The position numbers and the translations under genes were made by a program. Below the pieces are notes generated by a model that saw only the letters and a list, made by a program, of their open reading frames with translations, was not told the DNA's origin and searched no databases. Below are positions 1-8,151 of a stretch of 64,000 nucleotides of DNA, one piece after another (position 1 is the first letter of the stretch; each line of letters begins with the position of its first letter). The DNA is from Gracilimonas tropica DSM 19535 (GTDB taxonomy: Bacteria; Bacteroidota; Rhodothermia; Balneolales; Balneolaceae), in NCBI RefSeq assembly GCF_000375425.1, contig NZ_AQXG01000013.1:1-64000 (forward strand). Direction: 5' to 3'.

Positions 1-43
1 TCGATTATGAGTCGACTGCTCTAACCAACTGAGCTACGGGCCC
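1..43 (-). tRNA. tRNA with CAT anticodon (elongator Met or Ile2), 5' part only
   Basis: The reverse complement reads GGGCCCG as acceptor strand, TA, the D arm GCTC...GAGC, then anticodon stem GTCGA and loop CTCATAA with anticodon CAT. The 3' half lies outside the window. CAT could be elongator methionine or lysidine-modified Ile2; the stem resembles both and the missing half is needed to decide. The gene points away from the virus-like element, so the element lies on its 5' side. That is unusual for tRNA-targeted integration, which normally uses the 3' end. Confidence 0.9.
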
Positions 44-48
44 TTTAG

Positions 49-198
49 TTAATTAAACGACGATTTACCCAAGAATTGCTTTGAGCATGAAAGCTCATGT
101 ACACCAAGACGTACACCAAAGAGATTTTGTACACCAAGATTACGCAGTTTTTGACTGCTGGCGTTATTTTTTCTGATTGTGTAGATGATGACTTGCAT
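49..198 (-). CDS. possible 49-aa small ORF next to the tRNA
   Basis: An ATG at 196-198 behind an AAAAGGA-like stretch opens 49 codons ending in TAA at 49-51, six bases from the tRNA 5' end. The product would contain three LGV/FGV units, encoded by the GTACACCAA direct repeats. No family is recognised. It may simply be an open frame over repeated recombinase-binding DNA. The rest of 44-259 shows no other gene. Confidence 0.2.
   Translation of the reverse strand: MQVIIYTIRKNNASSQKLRNLGVQNLFGVRLGVHELSCSKQFLGKSSFN
99..137. repeat. three direct copies of GTACACCAA beside the tRNA
   Basis: GTACACCAA occurs at 99-107, 111-119 and 129-137, between the tRNA and the repressor gene. Short direct repeats in this position are typical of arm-type binding sites of tyrosine recombinases near attachment sites, but no integrase gene is visible in the window, so this role is inference. 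The repeats are spaced by multiples of three and lie in frame in a 49-codon ORF, so a coding repeat is the alternative. Confidence 0.5.
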
Positions 199-259
199 TC
201 CTTTTTAGTCGCTTACTTAGGGAAGTAAATATAGGGATTATTCTCAGCTCAATTCAAAA

Positions 260-643
260 TTAATTCCCTCTATTTTTTAGAAAATCAGTTAGAGTCTCAG
301 CTAACTTGATTTGTATGTCGGATGCTTCCTTCATTCCTTCTTCAGATTCATCAAATTGATAATCCAAGATTTCTTTAAGTGCCAACTCTGCCCTCTCTCT
401 TTTTGATAAATCCTTAACTCCCTTCTCAAATGGCTCCCCCTCTCCAGTTAGTAGCCAAGTTCCATTACATCCGGTACCAATTACAATTCGAGCGAGTACC
501 TCTGATCTTGACTTTTTGATGCACTCATTTTTTAAATCAGTAATTAACGAATAGTTGTTAATACCACATTTCTTTAAAAAATCTGTTGCAGAATCGTAAC
601 TATTGCTAATTAAAATATTTCTTTCAGCGATTGGGATTTTCAT
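260..643 (-). CDS. CI-like phage repressor (short form)
   Basis: A 127-aa protein whose segment around residues 55-72, ending WLLTGEGEPF, is the hallmark seen after the HTH of many CI/C2-type phage repressors. The N-terminal 50 residues fit the helical DNA-binding part. No S24 peptidase domain follows; the last 50 residues look helical and may dimerise. It is transcribed divergently from the early operon, with a perfect inverted repeat at 704-725 in between, the usual layout of a lysogeny switch. The ATG is at 641-643. The likely role is to silence the rightward early promoter. Confidence 0.75.
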   Translation of the reverse strand: MKIPIAERNILISNSYDSATDFLKKCGINNYSLITDLKNECIKKSRSEVLARIVIGTGCNGTWLLTGEGEPFEKGVKDLSKRERAELALKEILDYQFDESEEGMKEASDIQIKLAETLTDFLKNRGN

Positions 644-703
644 TTGTAGACTTGACTTGTATTAATGCCGAGGGTTAACTTATAGATAATTAATTAAAAA
701 TAA

Positions 704-725
704 TTTACTTACATAAGTAAGTAAA
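704..725. promoter_or_regulatory. palindromic operator in the repressor/early-gene intergenic region
   Basis: TTTACTTA and TAAGTAAA form a perfect 8-bp inverted repeat around a 6-bp spacer, 15 bp before the ATG of the first early gene and about 60 bp from the repressor start. It is the only strong dyad in the 97-bp divergent gap. It is presumably bound by the CI-like repressor and/or the Cro-like product. Confidence 0.65.
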
Positions 726-740
726 TAACTAAATATAGCC

Positions 741-1001
741 ATGTCGAATCAAATAACAGATACACACTACAAATTAAAGGTAGCTCTGTTAGTGAGGAGA
801 ATAGGGATCAAAGAGTTCGCTAATAGTTTAGTAAAACCTGATGGCACGATAGGGATCTCTCACCAAGCACTAATCAGAGTAGCTCAGGAAAAGGAAAAAA
901 CACCGTGGATCAGAAGTGTGATTCACAAAACTATAAAAGAAACCAGTAAAAATTACCCTAACATTTGGGAGGAATTATTCGAAAAAAATGACGCAAACTA
1001 A
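741..1001 (+). CDS. small early protein, Cro-like position
   Basis: An 86-aa protein, first gene rightward from the operator. Residues 12-50 (helices around REFA-like IGIKEFANSL and ISHQALIRVAQ) could form a helix-turn-helix, and the acidic C-terminus follows. No family is clearly recognised; location suggests an early regulator analogous to Cro or a host-factor-like protein. It overlaps the next gene by 14 bp, so the two are probably translationally coupled. Confidence 0.5.
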   Translation: MSNQITDTHYKLKVALLVRRIGIKEFANSLVKPDGTIGISHQALIRVAQEKEKTPWIRSVIHKTIKETSKNYPNIWEELFEKNDAN

Positions 1002-1248
1002 ACAGGACCAATTATTTAAAGTAATAAGTGGCATTGAAACCCAACTTGATCACGTCAGGTCCCTACTTATTGACGAGGTTCCTACTGGAGAATGGATTGA
1101 TACCAAAGAATTTTCAGATAGATCAACTTTAAATCATAAAACTGTATGCAATTATGTAGGAAAGGGTACGATCAAAAACGCTAAAAAAATTGGGAAAAGA
1201 TACTTTATTCATATTTCAGAACTGGAAAGATGGCCAAAGAAAAAATAA
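988..1248 (+). CDS. helix-turn-helix protein, excisionase/MerR-like
   Basis: An 86-aa protein. Residues 32-80 follow the HTH_17 pattern: an opening W-I-D-T-K-E-F-S, a second helix with N-H-K-T-V-C-N-Y-V, then basic residues and I-S-E-L-E-R-W, as in excisionase-type DNA-binding domains. The N-terminal 30 residues look coiled-coil. It overlaps both neighbours (14 and 19 bp), inside the early operon. It could be an excisionase, a replication initiator accessory or a regulator; with no integrase in view, the excisionase role is unsupported. Confidence 0.6.
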   Translation: MTQTKQDQLFKVISGIETQLDHVRSLLIDEVPTGEWIDTKEFSDRSTLNHKTVCNYVGKGTIKNAKKIGKRYFIHISELERWPKKK

Positions 1249-1442
1249 GAAAGCTCTCTCAGTCTGAATTAAATGGAATTAATAGGCTAAACATATTAGG
1301 GCTTGCGGCTTTGATTGTATCCAGCAAAGAATTAAAAAGTTTTTCAGAATTTTATCATCGTGAAGAAAATAGCGATTTAAGACAGGTCTTAAAGATACTC
1401 TCGAAAACTCATCAACAACTTAACCGAGTGATCTTACAGTAG
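1230..1442 (+). CDS. small helical early protein, unknown
   Basis: A 70-aa basic, helix-rich protein with no recognised motif. It overlaps the HTH gene by 19 bp and precedes the primase by 12 bp, so it is part of the early/replication transcript. A role in replication is inferred only from context. Confidence 0.5.
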   Translation: MAKEKIRKLSQSELNGINRLNILGLAALIVSSKELKSFSEFYHREENSDLRQVLKILSKTHQQLNRVILQ

Positions 1443-1454
1443 ATCAATACTACA

Positions 1455-2219
1455 TTGACATTCAATGAGGCAGTACTTCATATAAGAGAGGCATCCAGAG
1501 ATGATATTGTGCATCTCGTTTCTGCAAGAATCTCTTTAAAAAGATCTGGTCATTCCTTCTCGGCTTGTTGCCCCTTTCATGAGGACAAAACGGCATCATT
1601 TTTTGTACACAGCACAAAAGGTTTTTTCAAATGCTTTGGTTGCTCAGCAAAAGGCGATGCCATTAGGTTTGTTTCACTCTTTGATGGATTAAGTTTTACT
1701 GAAACGATCTATTTACTAGCACAACAATATCACATTCAAATTTCAACAACCAATAGAAAAAAGTACCAAAAAACCGTTCAGAAAGAAGACGAAATTCTTC
1801 CAGGATATTCTGTCCTAAAATCAGAAATTCTAAAGACCAACCAAATTTATGTAGCATTTAAGCAAGGTAATGCACCTTTCACCCCAATTTTTTTTATAAA
1901 TGGTAGCCTAAGCCTTGATGCTGCAAAATTGGTTAAGAAACGAGCTCAAAAAATCATTTTTGTGGCTCAAGACACTTCCTGGAACATACTCAAACCATCC
2001 TTTGAGGCCGCACTAAACGCCGGTCTGGAGGTTTTCGCTATTCCAAATAATTCCGCTGAATTCCAGGAAATGGACTGGGTGGACTTTTGCTCTGCTCAGA
2101 ATACCCAAATTATAACAAAGAAAGATGTGATACAGCTTATTGCAGGGATACCTGATAACATAGCCAGATCTGTATACATCACCTATGCAACAGATAATTT
2201 CAAAGAAAAAAATAGATAA
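1455..2219 (+). CDS. CHC2 zinc-finger primase-like protein
   Basis: A 254-aa protein with a TTG start at 1455. Residues 1-100 match the DnaG-type zinc-binding domain: C39-P-F-H42, then C60-F-G-C63, followed by KGDAI and a helical segment ending in LAQQY. This domain recognises the template in bacterial and phage primases. The rest does not show an obvious Toprim catalytic core, and at 254 aa the protein is far shorter than DnaG, so the catalytic half may be degenerate or supplied by the next gene. The stop overlaps the ATG of the helicase by one base, implying tight coupling in a primase-helicase module. Confidence 0.85.
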   Translation: MTFNEAVLHIREASRDDIVHLVSARISLKRSGHSFSACCPFHEDKTASFFVHSTKGFFKCFGCSAKGDAIRFVSLFDGLSFTETIYLLAQQYHIQISTTNRKKYQKTVQKEDEILPGYSVLKSEILKTNQIYVAFKQGNAPFTPIFFINGSLSLDAAKLVKKRAQKIIFVAQDTSWNILKPSFEAALNAGLEVFAIPNNSAEFQEMDWVDFCSAQNTQIITKKDVIQLIAGIPDNIARSVYITYATDNFKEKNR

Positions 2220-4534
2220 TGACAAACCCCTTGTTCAACGCTGAGTTTTGGCGTTGGTATCTGCGGAATGAATTTAAAGAGTTTGCCCAGTTAGCAGATA
2301 CAACCACCATTATTGAGAAAGTCCCGAACATTTTCAGTGAAAACAATCCCGATTCTTTTCTCACCCTAAACCTCGACACGGAAATCTGCAGAGATTCAGA
2401 GAGCAATGAATTCAATATGGTTGAATTTATTGCCATAAAAGAAGACTGCGAACGACAGTATGTTGAAATGGCCCTGGCAGTTGACTACGAACGGTGGTTG
2501 GCACAAAAATTCCAGGAAAATGCGGCCAAAGAGTATGAGCGAGATTTCGATAACTACCAATGGGTACGCAAGCGTGGCGGAGAAAAAATCCCGGTCACTG
2601 ACTTCGACCTTATTCTTGAATCCATTATCGAAAAATGGAATCCTGAGAAGAAAGAATGGGAACGTACCTATGTGGGACAGCTTCGTTACCTCCAGGGAGG
2701 TATACCCATGTACAAACCCTTTAATTTTGAGCCCAGCCAAACGCACAGTGTCGAAGAATTTTCCAAAAGCGTATGGAATAAAGATGTGCTTCAGGTGAAA
2801 AACATGAAAAACGAAGACATGCGAAGCTTTTGGCTGCATGTGAACATAGAATTTAAACCCCGTATTGTTCGGGAATTTGACCACTTTGGCATAATATCTT
2901 TTGAAAAAACCCGGTATCTGTTGGCTGGAAATGTGCTGGTAAGCTTTCCCAAAAAAACTTCTGAACGTATTAAACTTATTGCTCAACGAGACGGGGCTTT
3001 TCCCGTGGGTGAAAATAAGTTTTTAAAGCCTCCTGAAGACGCCATTTATCTCCCCCATTACGAGCTCGGGTTTGCCAACTCAGAGGGATTCTTCCAAAGT
3101 GCTGAGGAGAGCTTGTACGACGACCAAGAATTTTTCGAGAAACTGTTGGAAATAGAATACCATTTTTGTGGTATGGTCGGTGGCGACACTGAATTCAGGA
3201 ACTGGGGAAAGATCATTGTAGCTTACGTGTTTTCTTTTGTCTTTTTCGATGAGATATATGCCCTTCATAAACACATCATCTTCCTCTACCTGTATGGTGA
3301 GGGAAACGTGGGTAAAGGTGAAATGGCCAAGCTTATTCAGGATTTTTTTGGAATCAATCACCTGGATAGTTTGAATACCCCACCGGCTCGTTCGGTCGAT
3401 GAGGCGCTGGAGCAAAAATCCCATATTCCCCAATGGATTGACGAGCACGTTCCCCAAGTCCCTGGTAAAAAAGCCAAGATTGAAGACCAGATCTGGAACT
3501 CCTGGTTTGAACTCAAGCCACGGCCTACCAACATCAAAAAAGGCAACAAATGGGGCAAGGAGCATAAAGTGGTGCGCACCATGCCTCTTTTTTGCAGTAA
3601 CTTTCTCCCAGCCACCGATCATCTGCTTAGCCGCTCGCTGATCATTCATTACAGCAAAAAGACGCGTGGGCCTGAAGATCACGTAAAGGAACTGCTTAAT
3701 GACCGGGTTACTCTTCAGCGGCTGATGCTTTCTTTTCTAAAAAACTACCATCTTCTCAACCGAAAAGACTTCATTCGGGATATGGAACGCATCAGGCTCA
3801 AGCTCAAAGAAGCGGTAAAAAACGAGCTGGGCGATAAAATGAAAGATGTTGTGCTTCAAGACCGGCAAATTAACCAGTTTGCTTCGCTTGTTACGGTTTC
3901 CTATTGGCTCAATCCTGACTATAGAGGCATGATTTCCGGTGTAATATGTGAACTGGAAGTGATCAAAGACAAAGCCATTTATGACGATCACTACCGAAAC
4001 TTCACAAAGGAACGTAATGATGAACGGCTCCTCTCGGTTACCGGGCAGGAGCTTTTCCTTTTTGCCCGTGATGAAGTCGTTAAAACCGCCATCCGCTACT
4101 CCTCCCAGGATCCACTTACTGAATTCATTGAAACGATTGGCACGCTGATTCAATCTTTAAAGGTTACCATTCATCACTTCAACTGGACCAAGGACGGCAC
4201 GCTCAAAATTTGGGCCAAGGCGATCTGGGACATCTATGAGTATGAAAAAAGAGGCACCGATGGTATGGTTCGCCGGGATATTGTGGACGAGAAGCTGCGA
4301 GATTTAAGCGATCTGACTCCGGAGGGCGAACTTAAGGTAGTCAACTGGACCATTGTTGACCAATATTCTAACCTGAAGACCGATACAATCCGGCAAAGAG
4401 GGTATTACATCCCAAATGCAGTACAGAAAGAACTGTTTCGCAATGCTTTTAACTGGGACCGTTTTAAACCAGCCGGAAGCCAGCCCTGGACAGGAAACAC
4501 CCAGCCGGCCCGAGAAGAAATAGCTTCGGCGTGA
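2219..4534 (+). CDS. SF3-type replicative helicase / primase-associated ATPase
   Basis: A 771-aa protein. Its centre holds a Walker A (GEGNVGKGE, about residues 359-367), a QWIDEH segment about 40-50 residues later that could serve as Walker B, and a hydrophobic-CSNxxP segment near 455-466 typical of motif C in superfamily 3 helicases. The N-terminal 300 residues may be a primase-polymerase or DNA-binding region; the C-terminal 250 look helical. SF3 helicases work as hexamers at origins of phages and plasmids. Here the gene directly precedes an iteron-like array, supporting an origin-specific initiator helicase. Its 3' end overlaps a terminator hairpin. Confidence 0.85.
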   Translation: MTNPLFNAEFWRWYLRNEFKEFAQLADTTTIIEKVPNIFSENNPDSFLTLNLDTEICRDSESNEFNMVEFIAIKEDCERQYVEMALAVDYERWLAQKFQENAAKEYERDFDNYQWVRKRGGEKIPVTDFDLILESIIEKWNPEKKEWERTYVGQLRYLQGGIPMYKPFNFEPSQTHSVEEFSKSVWNKDVLQVKNMKNEDMRSFWLHVNIEFKPRIVREFDHFGIISFEKTRYLLAGNVLVSFPKKTSERIKLIAQRDGAFPVGENKFLKPPEDAIYLPHYELGFANSEGFFQSAEESLYDDQEFFEKLLEIEYHFCGMVGGDTEFRNWGKIIVAYVFSFVFFDEIYALHKHIIFLYLYGEGNVGKGEMAKLIQDFFGINHLDSLNTPPARSVDEALEQKSHIPQWIDEHVPQVPGKKAKIEDQIWNSWFELKPRPTNIKKGNKWGKEHKVVRTMPLFCSNFLPATDHLLSRSLIIHYSKKTRGPEDHVKELLNDRVTLQRLMLSFLKNYHLLNRKDFIRDMERIRLKLKEAVKNELGDKMKDVVLQDRQINQFASLVTVSYWLNPDYRGMISGVICELEVIKDKAIYDDHYRNFTKERNDERLLSVTGQELFLFARDEVVKTAIRYSSQDPLTEFIETIGTLIQSLKVTIHHFNWTKDGTLKIWAKAIWDIYEYEKRGTDGMVRRDIVDEKLRDLSDLTPEGELKVVNWTIVDQYSNLKTDTIRQRGYYIPNAVQKELFRNAFNWDRFKPAGSQPWTGNTQPAREEIASA

Positions 4535-4545
4535 GCTATTTTTTT
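4519..4545 (+). terminator. intrinsic terminator at the end of the early operon
   Basis: AATAGCT (4519-4525) pairs with AGCTATT (4534-4540) around an 8-base loop, followed by a T run to 4545. The helicase stop codon (4532-4534) lies inside the hairpin. It should separate the early replication transcript from the iteron array and late genes. Confidence 0.75.
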
Positions 4546-4584
4546 ATCCATAGAATAGAAAAGCCCGAAAAAGAAGAAAATATA

Positions 4585-4867
4585 TGTTTCAATGTTTCAA
4601 GATACTAAAAACACACTCTATGATACTTTAACTACACTTTTTTATGAAACTTTTGCTGAAACATTTATGAAACACCATGAAACATTCCCTCTTTTTTCTG
4701 AAACTGGAATGTTTCATCTGTGTTTCACGAGCATTTTATCTAAACCATTGAAATTATTTACCCAAAAATTAACTACAAATCGGCGTGAAACAGGACTGTT
4801 TCAGCAAATGTTTCATAACAATCGCCCTCTGATCATATGCAGGCACATTTTTTAGGTATTTGAAACA
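4585..4867. repeat. iteron-like array of TGTTTCA/TGAAACA, candidate origin
   Basis: Eleven exact copies of the heptamer occur in both orientations. TGTTTCA starts at 4585, 4593, 4710, 4721, 4797 and 4809; TGAAACA starts at 4657, 4668, 4678, 4786 and 4861. TGAAACT variants sit at 4645 and 4699. Within clusters the spacing is 10-12 bp (for example 4657/4668/4678, 4710/4721, 4786/4797/4809), about one helical turn, so bound proteins would line up on one face. The stretch is AT-rich and lies between the helicase and the next gene. This fits a replication origin or a multi-site regulatory region. An 87-codon ORF across it is best explained by the repeats. Confidence 0.75.
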
Positions 4868-4920
4868 TTTTTTTGGAATAAAATGAGTTTTACCGGAAAA
4901 TCAGTACAAAACCATCACCC

Positions 4921-5175
4921 ATGAAAAATCCCATGCAAACCAATCCATCCAGGCAAGAAGTTATTGACCGTGAAGTAATGACCATCAAAGAAGCCCAGGT
5001 TTACGTTGAAGAAAAAACCGGCATGAAAAGCAGCCTCTTTTACGATTGCGTGCGCCCTCTGTTATTCCCGCGTCCCATGGCTATTAATCACCGAACCAAC
5101 AAACCGGCTCACTTTGTAGTGGCCAAAGAACACGTCGAGCAGGTAATATTCAGCATGAAAAAACAAATTGAGTAA
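4921..5175 (+). CDS. small HTH-like protein after the iterons
   Basis: An 84-aa protein starting MKNPMQ. Residues 19-75 (MTIKEAQVYVEEKTG, then a short loop and FVVAKEHVEQVIF) resemble a winged-helix or excisionase-type fold in which MTIKEAQ begins the recognition unit. It stands alone with 55 bp after the last iteron. Its position makes it a candidate iteron-binding or late-transcription regulator, but this is inference. Confidence 0.5.
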   Translation: MKNPMQTNPSRQEVIDREVMTIKEAQVYVEEKTGMKSSLFYDCVRPLLFPRPMAINHRTNKPAHFVVAKEHVEQVIFSMKKQIE

Positions 5176-5328
5176 GAAAGCACCATTCCATTTTGCTCAA
5201 TAAATTTTTTCCAATTTTTTGTGCTTACTGAAAATTATTTCTTGCTCACATCCTCTTCTATTCCTCCAGGGGCTATTTAAAGCCATTGGTTTCCTGCCTA
5301 TTCTGTGTTCGAACCAAACAGAACACAG

Positions 5329-6057
5329 ATGGCAGATCATTCAGAACATGTACGTGAGGCCCTTCCCGATGAAAAAGTTGGGGGAGCTATTAAAGCGACT
5401 CCTGGTCGGCCTCCGGCTGAGTTTTATTCCAGCTCTTTACACTCGAATCCAAATTATTCAATAGCTGGTAATTATTACCATGAGCGCTGTCTTCAACTTG
5501 AAGGTCAGTTGAATGATGCAAATCGGAAAAACCAGCAAATCACCGATGAGCTTTTTCAAGCCCGAAAAGACCTTTCCCAGGATAAAACAGAACTACTTTT
5601 AGCCCATCAAAATGAAATTGCCCGGCTAAAAGAAGAATTCCGGGATAAAATGGATGGACTTAAAGAAGCTCATAGTTCAAAAGTAAGTGAACTGGAGAAA
5701 TCTATCGATCAGTTAGATCGCGAGCAGTTCAGAAAAGATTTGGAATATAAAGCCTCCCAACAATCTCCTGGTAACCAGATTACCGAGCATTTATTAAAGA
5801 AATCCCCTGACCTTGTTGACGCTATTGGGGGTATTATCAGCATCATTTCCGGACAACGCCATGGAATGGGACCTATTCCAATGACGCCTGGCTCAACCCC
5901 TTTTACTTCTGATGTCGGAGGGGAATATGCCTCAGGAGCTACCGAGTTCGGTTCTGCCGAGACTGATCTCCACAATGATCACTCATCAACCACCGATGAT
6001 CCGGCTGCAAAAAACGAACAAACAGAGAATCTGGAAACCGCAAAATCTGAGCAATGA
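5329..6057 (+). CDS. coiled-coil protein with acidic low-complexity tail
   Basis: About 242 aa from the ATG at 5329; a GTG at 5305 in the same frame would add eight residues. Residues 55-150 are a strong heptad coiled coil (repeated L/E/K/Q). A Gly/Ile helix (DAIGGIISIISG) follows near 170, then a Ser/Thr/Asp/Glu-rich tail. No family is recognised. The shape suggests a scaffold, assembly or structural component. The stop overlaps the next ATG by 4 bp, so it opens the late operon. The gap 5176-5328 holds no other gene and probably the late promoter. Confidence 0.6.
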   Translation: MADHSEHVREALPDEKVGGAIKATPGRPPAEFYSSSLHSNPNYSIAGNYYHERCLQLEGQLNDANRKNQQITDELFQARKDLSQDKTELLLAHQNEIARLKEEFRDKMDGLKEAHSSKVSELEKSIDQLDREQFRKDLEYKASQQSPGNQITEHLLKKSPDLVDAIGGIISIISGQRHGMGPIPMTPGSTPFTSDVGGEYASGATEFGSAETDLHNDHSSTTDDPAAKNEQTENLETAKSEQ

Positions 6058-6482
6058 CTACTCACCAACCATACATGAATCTAATACGGTCTGCTTTAGA
6101 CTTTATGAATGTGGATGCGCCCTCTACCTCCCGATACATTAGCTATGTCCACACGATTCAAAATCAAATTCAGATCATTGAAAAACTGGAAAAAAGATCG
6201 TTAACCGTTTCAGACTGGATAAAAATCGCTATTGAGTTGGGTAGACAAGCACTGGAGAGAGATATTGGCCCAAAACGAATTGCAGAAAGCATATATCCCC
6301 TTGTGGATGGATCAAGGCAATTTTCAAGCTACGCCAAACTCTCTGCCGGTGCTGCTACCCATCTTTTATTGATTTGGACAGGAACCCTCCGATCCATCAG
6401 ACCCGAGGAGCGAATGTTGTTAGTCAATGTAATCGCCGAACTCCAAAAAATTTATCTCATCCGAAACAAAGTGAACCTATGA
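6054..6482 (+). CDS. unknown helical late protein
   Basis: A 142-aa protein, mostly helical, with one hydrophobic segment around residues 100-116 (AAATHLLLIWTG-like). It overlaps both neighbours by 4 bp in the late operon. No known domain is recognised; it may be a small membrane-associated virion or assembly protein. Confidence 0.55.
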   Translation: MTTHQPYMNLIRSALDFMNVDAPSTSRYISYVHTIQNQIQIIEKLEKRSLTVSDWIKIAIELGRQALERDIGPKRIAESIYPLVDGSRQFSSYAKLSAGAATHLLLIWTGTLRSIRPEERMLLVNVIAELQKIYLIRNKVNL

Positions 6483-6700
6483 GCAAGGTAGAGACAAAAA
6501 CTATTTCTCAAGTCCGTAATAGCCTTTTTTCTATTGCCGGAACTGAAGGTATCACAGCAGTTACCCGCAATGGTGCATTTATAGGTGTTTTAATCACTTG
6601 TGGTGAATCTACCTCAGAATGGGCTGCCCTTCGTCGAAGACGAGTATTAGATAACCCGGTTCATACCATAACAGAACTTACCAAAGGAGTGCTCGGGTAA
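6479..6700 (+). CDS. small protein with Phd/YefM-like features
   Basis: A 73-aa protein from ATG 6479, overlapping the previous stop by 4 bp. The order ISQVRNSLF ... ITAVTRNGAFIGVLI resembles the N-terminal beta-alpha pattern of Phd/YefM antitoxins (isatelr ... itrhGkpvavl). No toxin partner follows. It could be a DNA-binding regulator of the late operon; the similarity is by eye and weak. Longer in-frame starts upstream overlap the preceding gene and are less likely. Confidence 0.45.
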   Translation: MSKVETKTISQVRNSLFSIAGTEGITAVTRNGAFIGVLITCGESTSEWAALRRRRVLDNPVHTITELTKGVLG

Positions 6701-7713
6701 TGCAGAGCTCCTACGTCAATATATTACCAGATACCCAGCAGCAATACACCAGAGCACGGGCTGTGGATGCTTCTTTGGGAGCATCCACAGTACCTCTTTC
6801 TACCCGACGCCAGGCGTATCCTGGTGTGGAAGGCGTGCTTTCGGCGGCCAGCAGGCTGGTTACCAAATATACCGGCGACGAACGCATTCGCTCACTGGCC
6901 CTCAAAATTACAAGCACGATCCGGCGGCACCGACTTACCGGCCAACCCGACCTGCGAAACATTGACGCTATTGCCACTGCCATATACAAATGGATGGTAC
7001 GCAACGTGAATTACGTGCGGGACCCGTGGGATGTCGAGCGTATTCAATCGCCCTTTGTCACCATAACCCAACGGGCCGGAGACTGTGACGATCATGCCAT
7101 TTTAGGGGCAGCGCTCCTGCAAAGCTTAGGTATTCAAACAGGCTTTCGCATTGTATCGCGAACCGGACGCCACTTTGAACATATTTACGCGGTGTACCAA
7201 TCACCTACCGGCTGGAAGTCATTCGACACAACGGTACTGAAATACCCCGGTTACGTGTTTGACGAACGGCTCATTAAAAAATCCAGGCACGTCACCAACC
7301 AGATGCCAGAAGGTTTGGGGTTTGATCCCATTACGCTACTTACCACGGCTACCACAATGGCCAGTACCGGGATGACACTCAAAAATACCTTGTCCAACAT
7401 ATTTGGAGCCAAAGATAAGGATGAGCGTCAATTGCGCGGAGCACTGCGAGACTACCTCATGCAGCGGGGCGTACAGTCTGAGGTGATCAGTCTTTCCCAA
7501 AAAGACAATGCCACCCTCCAACGCTACGCGCAGATTATAGATGAACTTGGTGCCCCAGCGGTTCAGCGACTAAACCGTTACGGGCAACTTTCCCCGGTTT
7601 GGGTTACTCAACAACAAGCAGCAAATAAAACCAAAAAAATGGGGCTGTATGCCGGCATTGCCATTGGAACCCTGGTTCTGATTGGTGGCGGGTATATGCT
7701 TCTAAACAAATAG
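6700..7713 (+). CDS. transglutaminase-like cysteine protein with C-terminal membrane helix
   Basis: A 337-aa protein. C129 in the segment RAGDCDDH, H161 in HFEHIYAVY and D176 in SFD form the Cys-His-Asp triad of the transglutaminase-like/papain-fold superfamily; in bacteria and phages such domains are usually peptidases or amidases. The last 22 residues form one membrane helix rich in Gly/Ile with a short K tail. It starts on the previous stop codon (TAATG). It begins the block of membrane-anchored virion candidates, so a virion-associated peptidase for entry or maturation is plausible. Confidence 0.8.
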   Translation: MQSSYVNILPDTQQQYTRARAVDASLGASTVPLSTRRQAYPGVEGVLSAASRLVTKYTGDERIRSLALKITSTIRRHRLTGQPDLRNIDAIATAIYKWMVRNVNYVRDPWDVERIQSPFVTITQRAGDCDDHAILGAALLQSLGIQTGFRIVSRTGRHFEHIYAVYQSPTGWKSFDTTVLKYPGYVFDERLIKKSRHVTNQMPEGLGFDPITLLTTATTMASTGMTLKNTLSNIFGAKDKDERQLRGALRDYLMQRGVQSEVISLSQKDNATLQRYAQIIDELGAPAVQRLNRYGQLSPVWVTQQQAANKTKKMGLYAGIAIGTLVLIGGGYMLLNK

Positions 7714-7716
7714 ACC

Positions 7717-8139
7717 ATGAGTAAAAGTGGATTTATCATTCCCTTAGAGGATACTGTAATTGGTGAAGATGACGCGGTTATTGCCGTGGCCATTAGTCCC
7801 GGACTCGGAAACTGGGAAGAAACCGACCCGTGCCGGTACACCAATCAAAGCTGTAAAGGCAAAATGTTCGGCAAGCTGAAAAGCTGCCGTCGCCAGCGCG
7901 AAAAGAGTCAGGCGCTATGCAAAGCGCACGAAGCTTCCTTACAAAAGAAAGCCCAGTGGGAAGGTCAGCGCGAGGAAATGATGCAGGCGCTCCAGACCAA
8001 TATCACGACGACTGCCCAGCATCAACAAACGGCCAATTCAACCATGAAGTCAGGCATTGCCGTGGGCGGTGTTGCTCTTACCGGAGCTATTGCTTTGGCG
8101 GTTTTAATGCTGAAACGAAAAAAGAAATCTTCTAACTAA
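7717..8139 (+). CDS. small C-terminally membrane-anchored protein, Cys-rich middle
   Basis: A 140-aa protein starting MSKSGFII and carrying SPGLGN near residue 28, a motif shared with the gene at 23877. Residues 37-70 hold four cysteines and many basic residues, possibly a metal- or nucleic-acid-binding segment. A C-terminal helix (about 112-131) ends in KRKKK. No family is recognised. Likely a virion membrane protein: membrane anchor at the C-terminus, soluble N-terminus. Confidence 0.6.
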   Translation: MSKSGFIIPLEDTVIGEDDAVIAVAISPGLGNWEETDPCRYTNQSCKGKMFGKLKSCRRQREKSQALCKAHEASLQKKAQWEGQREEMMQALQTNITTTAQHQQTANSTMKSGIAVGGVALTGAIALAVLMLKRKKKSSN

Positions 8140-8151
8140 GCAGGCTTTTTT

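Noticed and set aside
2396-3682. Minus-strand ORFs opposite the SF3 helicase
   Set aside because: Anti-sense shadows with no ribosome sites or domain features.
4592-4855. 87-codon ORF rich in Phe, Thr and His
   Set aside because: It is built from the TGTTTCA/TGAAACA repeats (reading as ETF, MFH and similar) and lacks a ribosome site; the repeats explain it.
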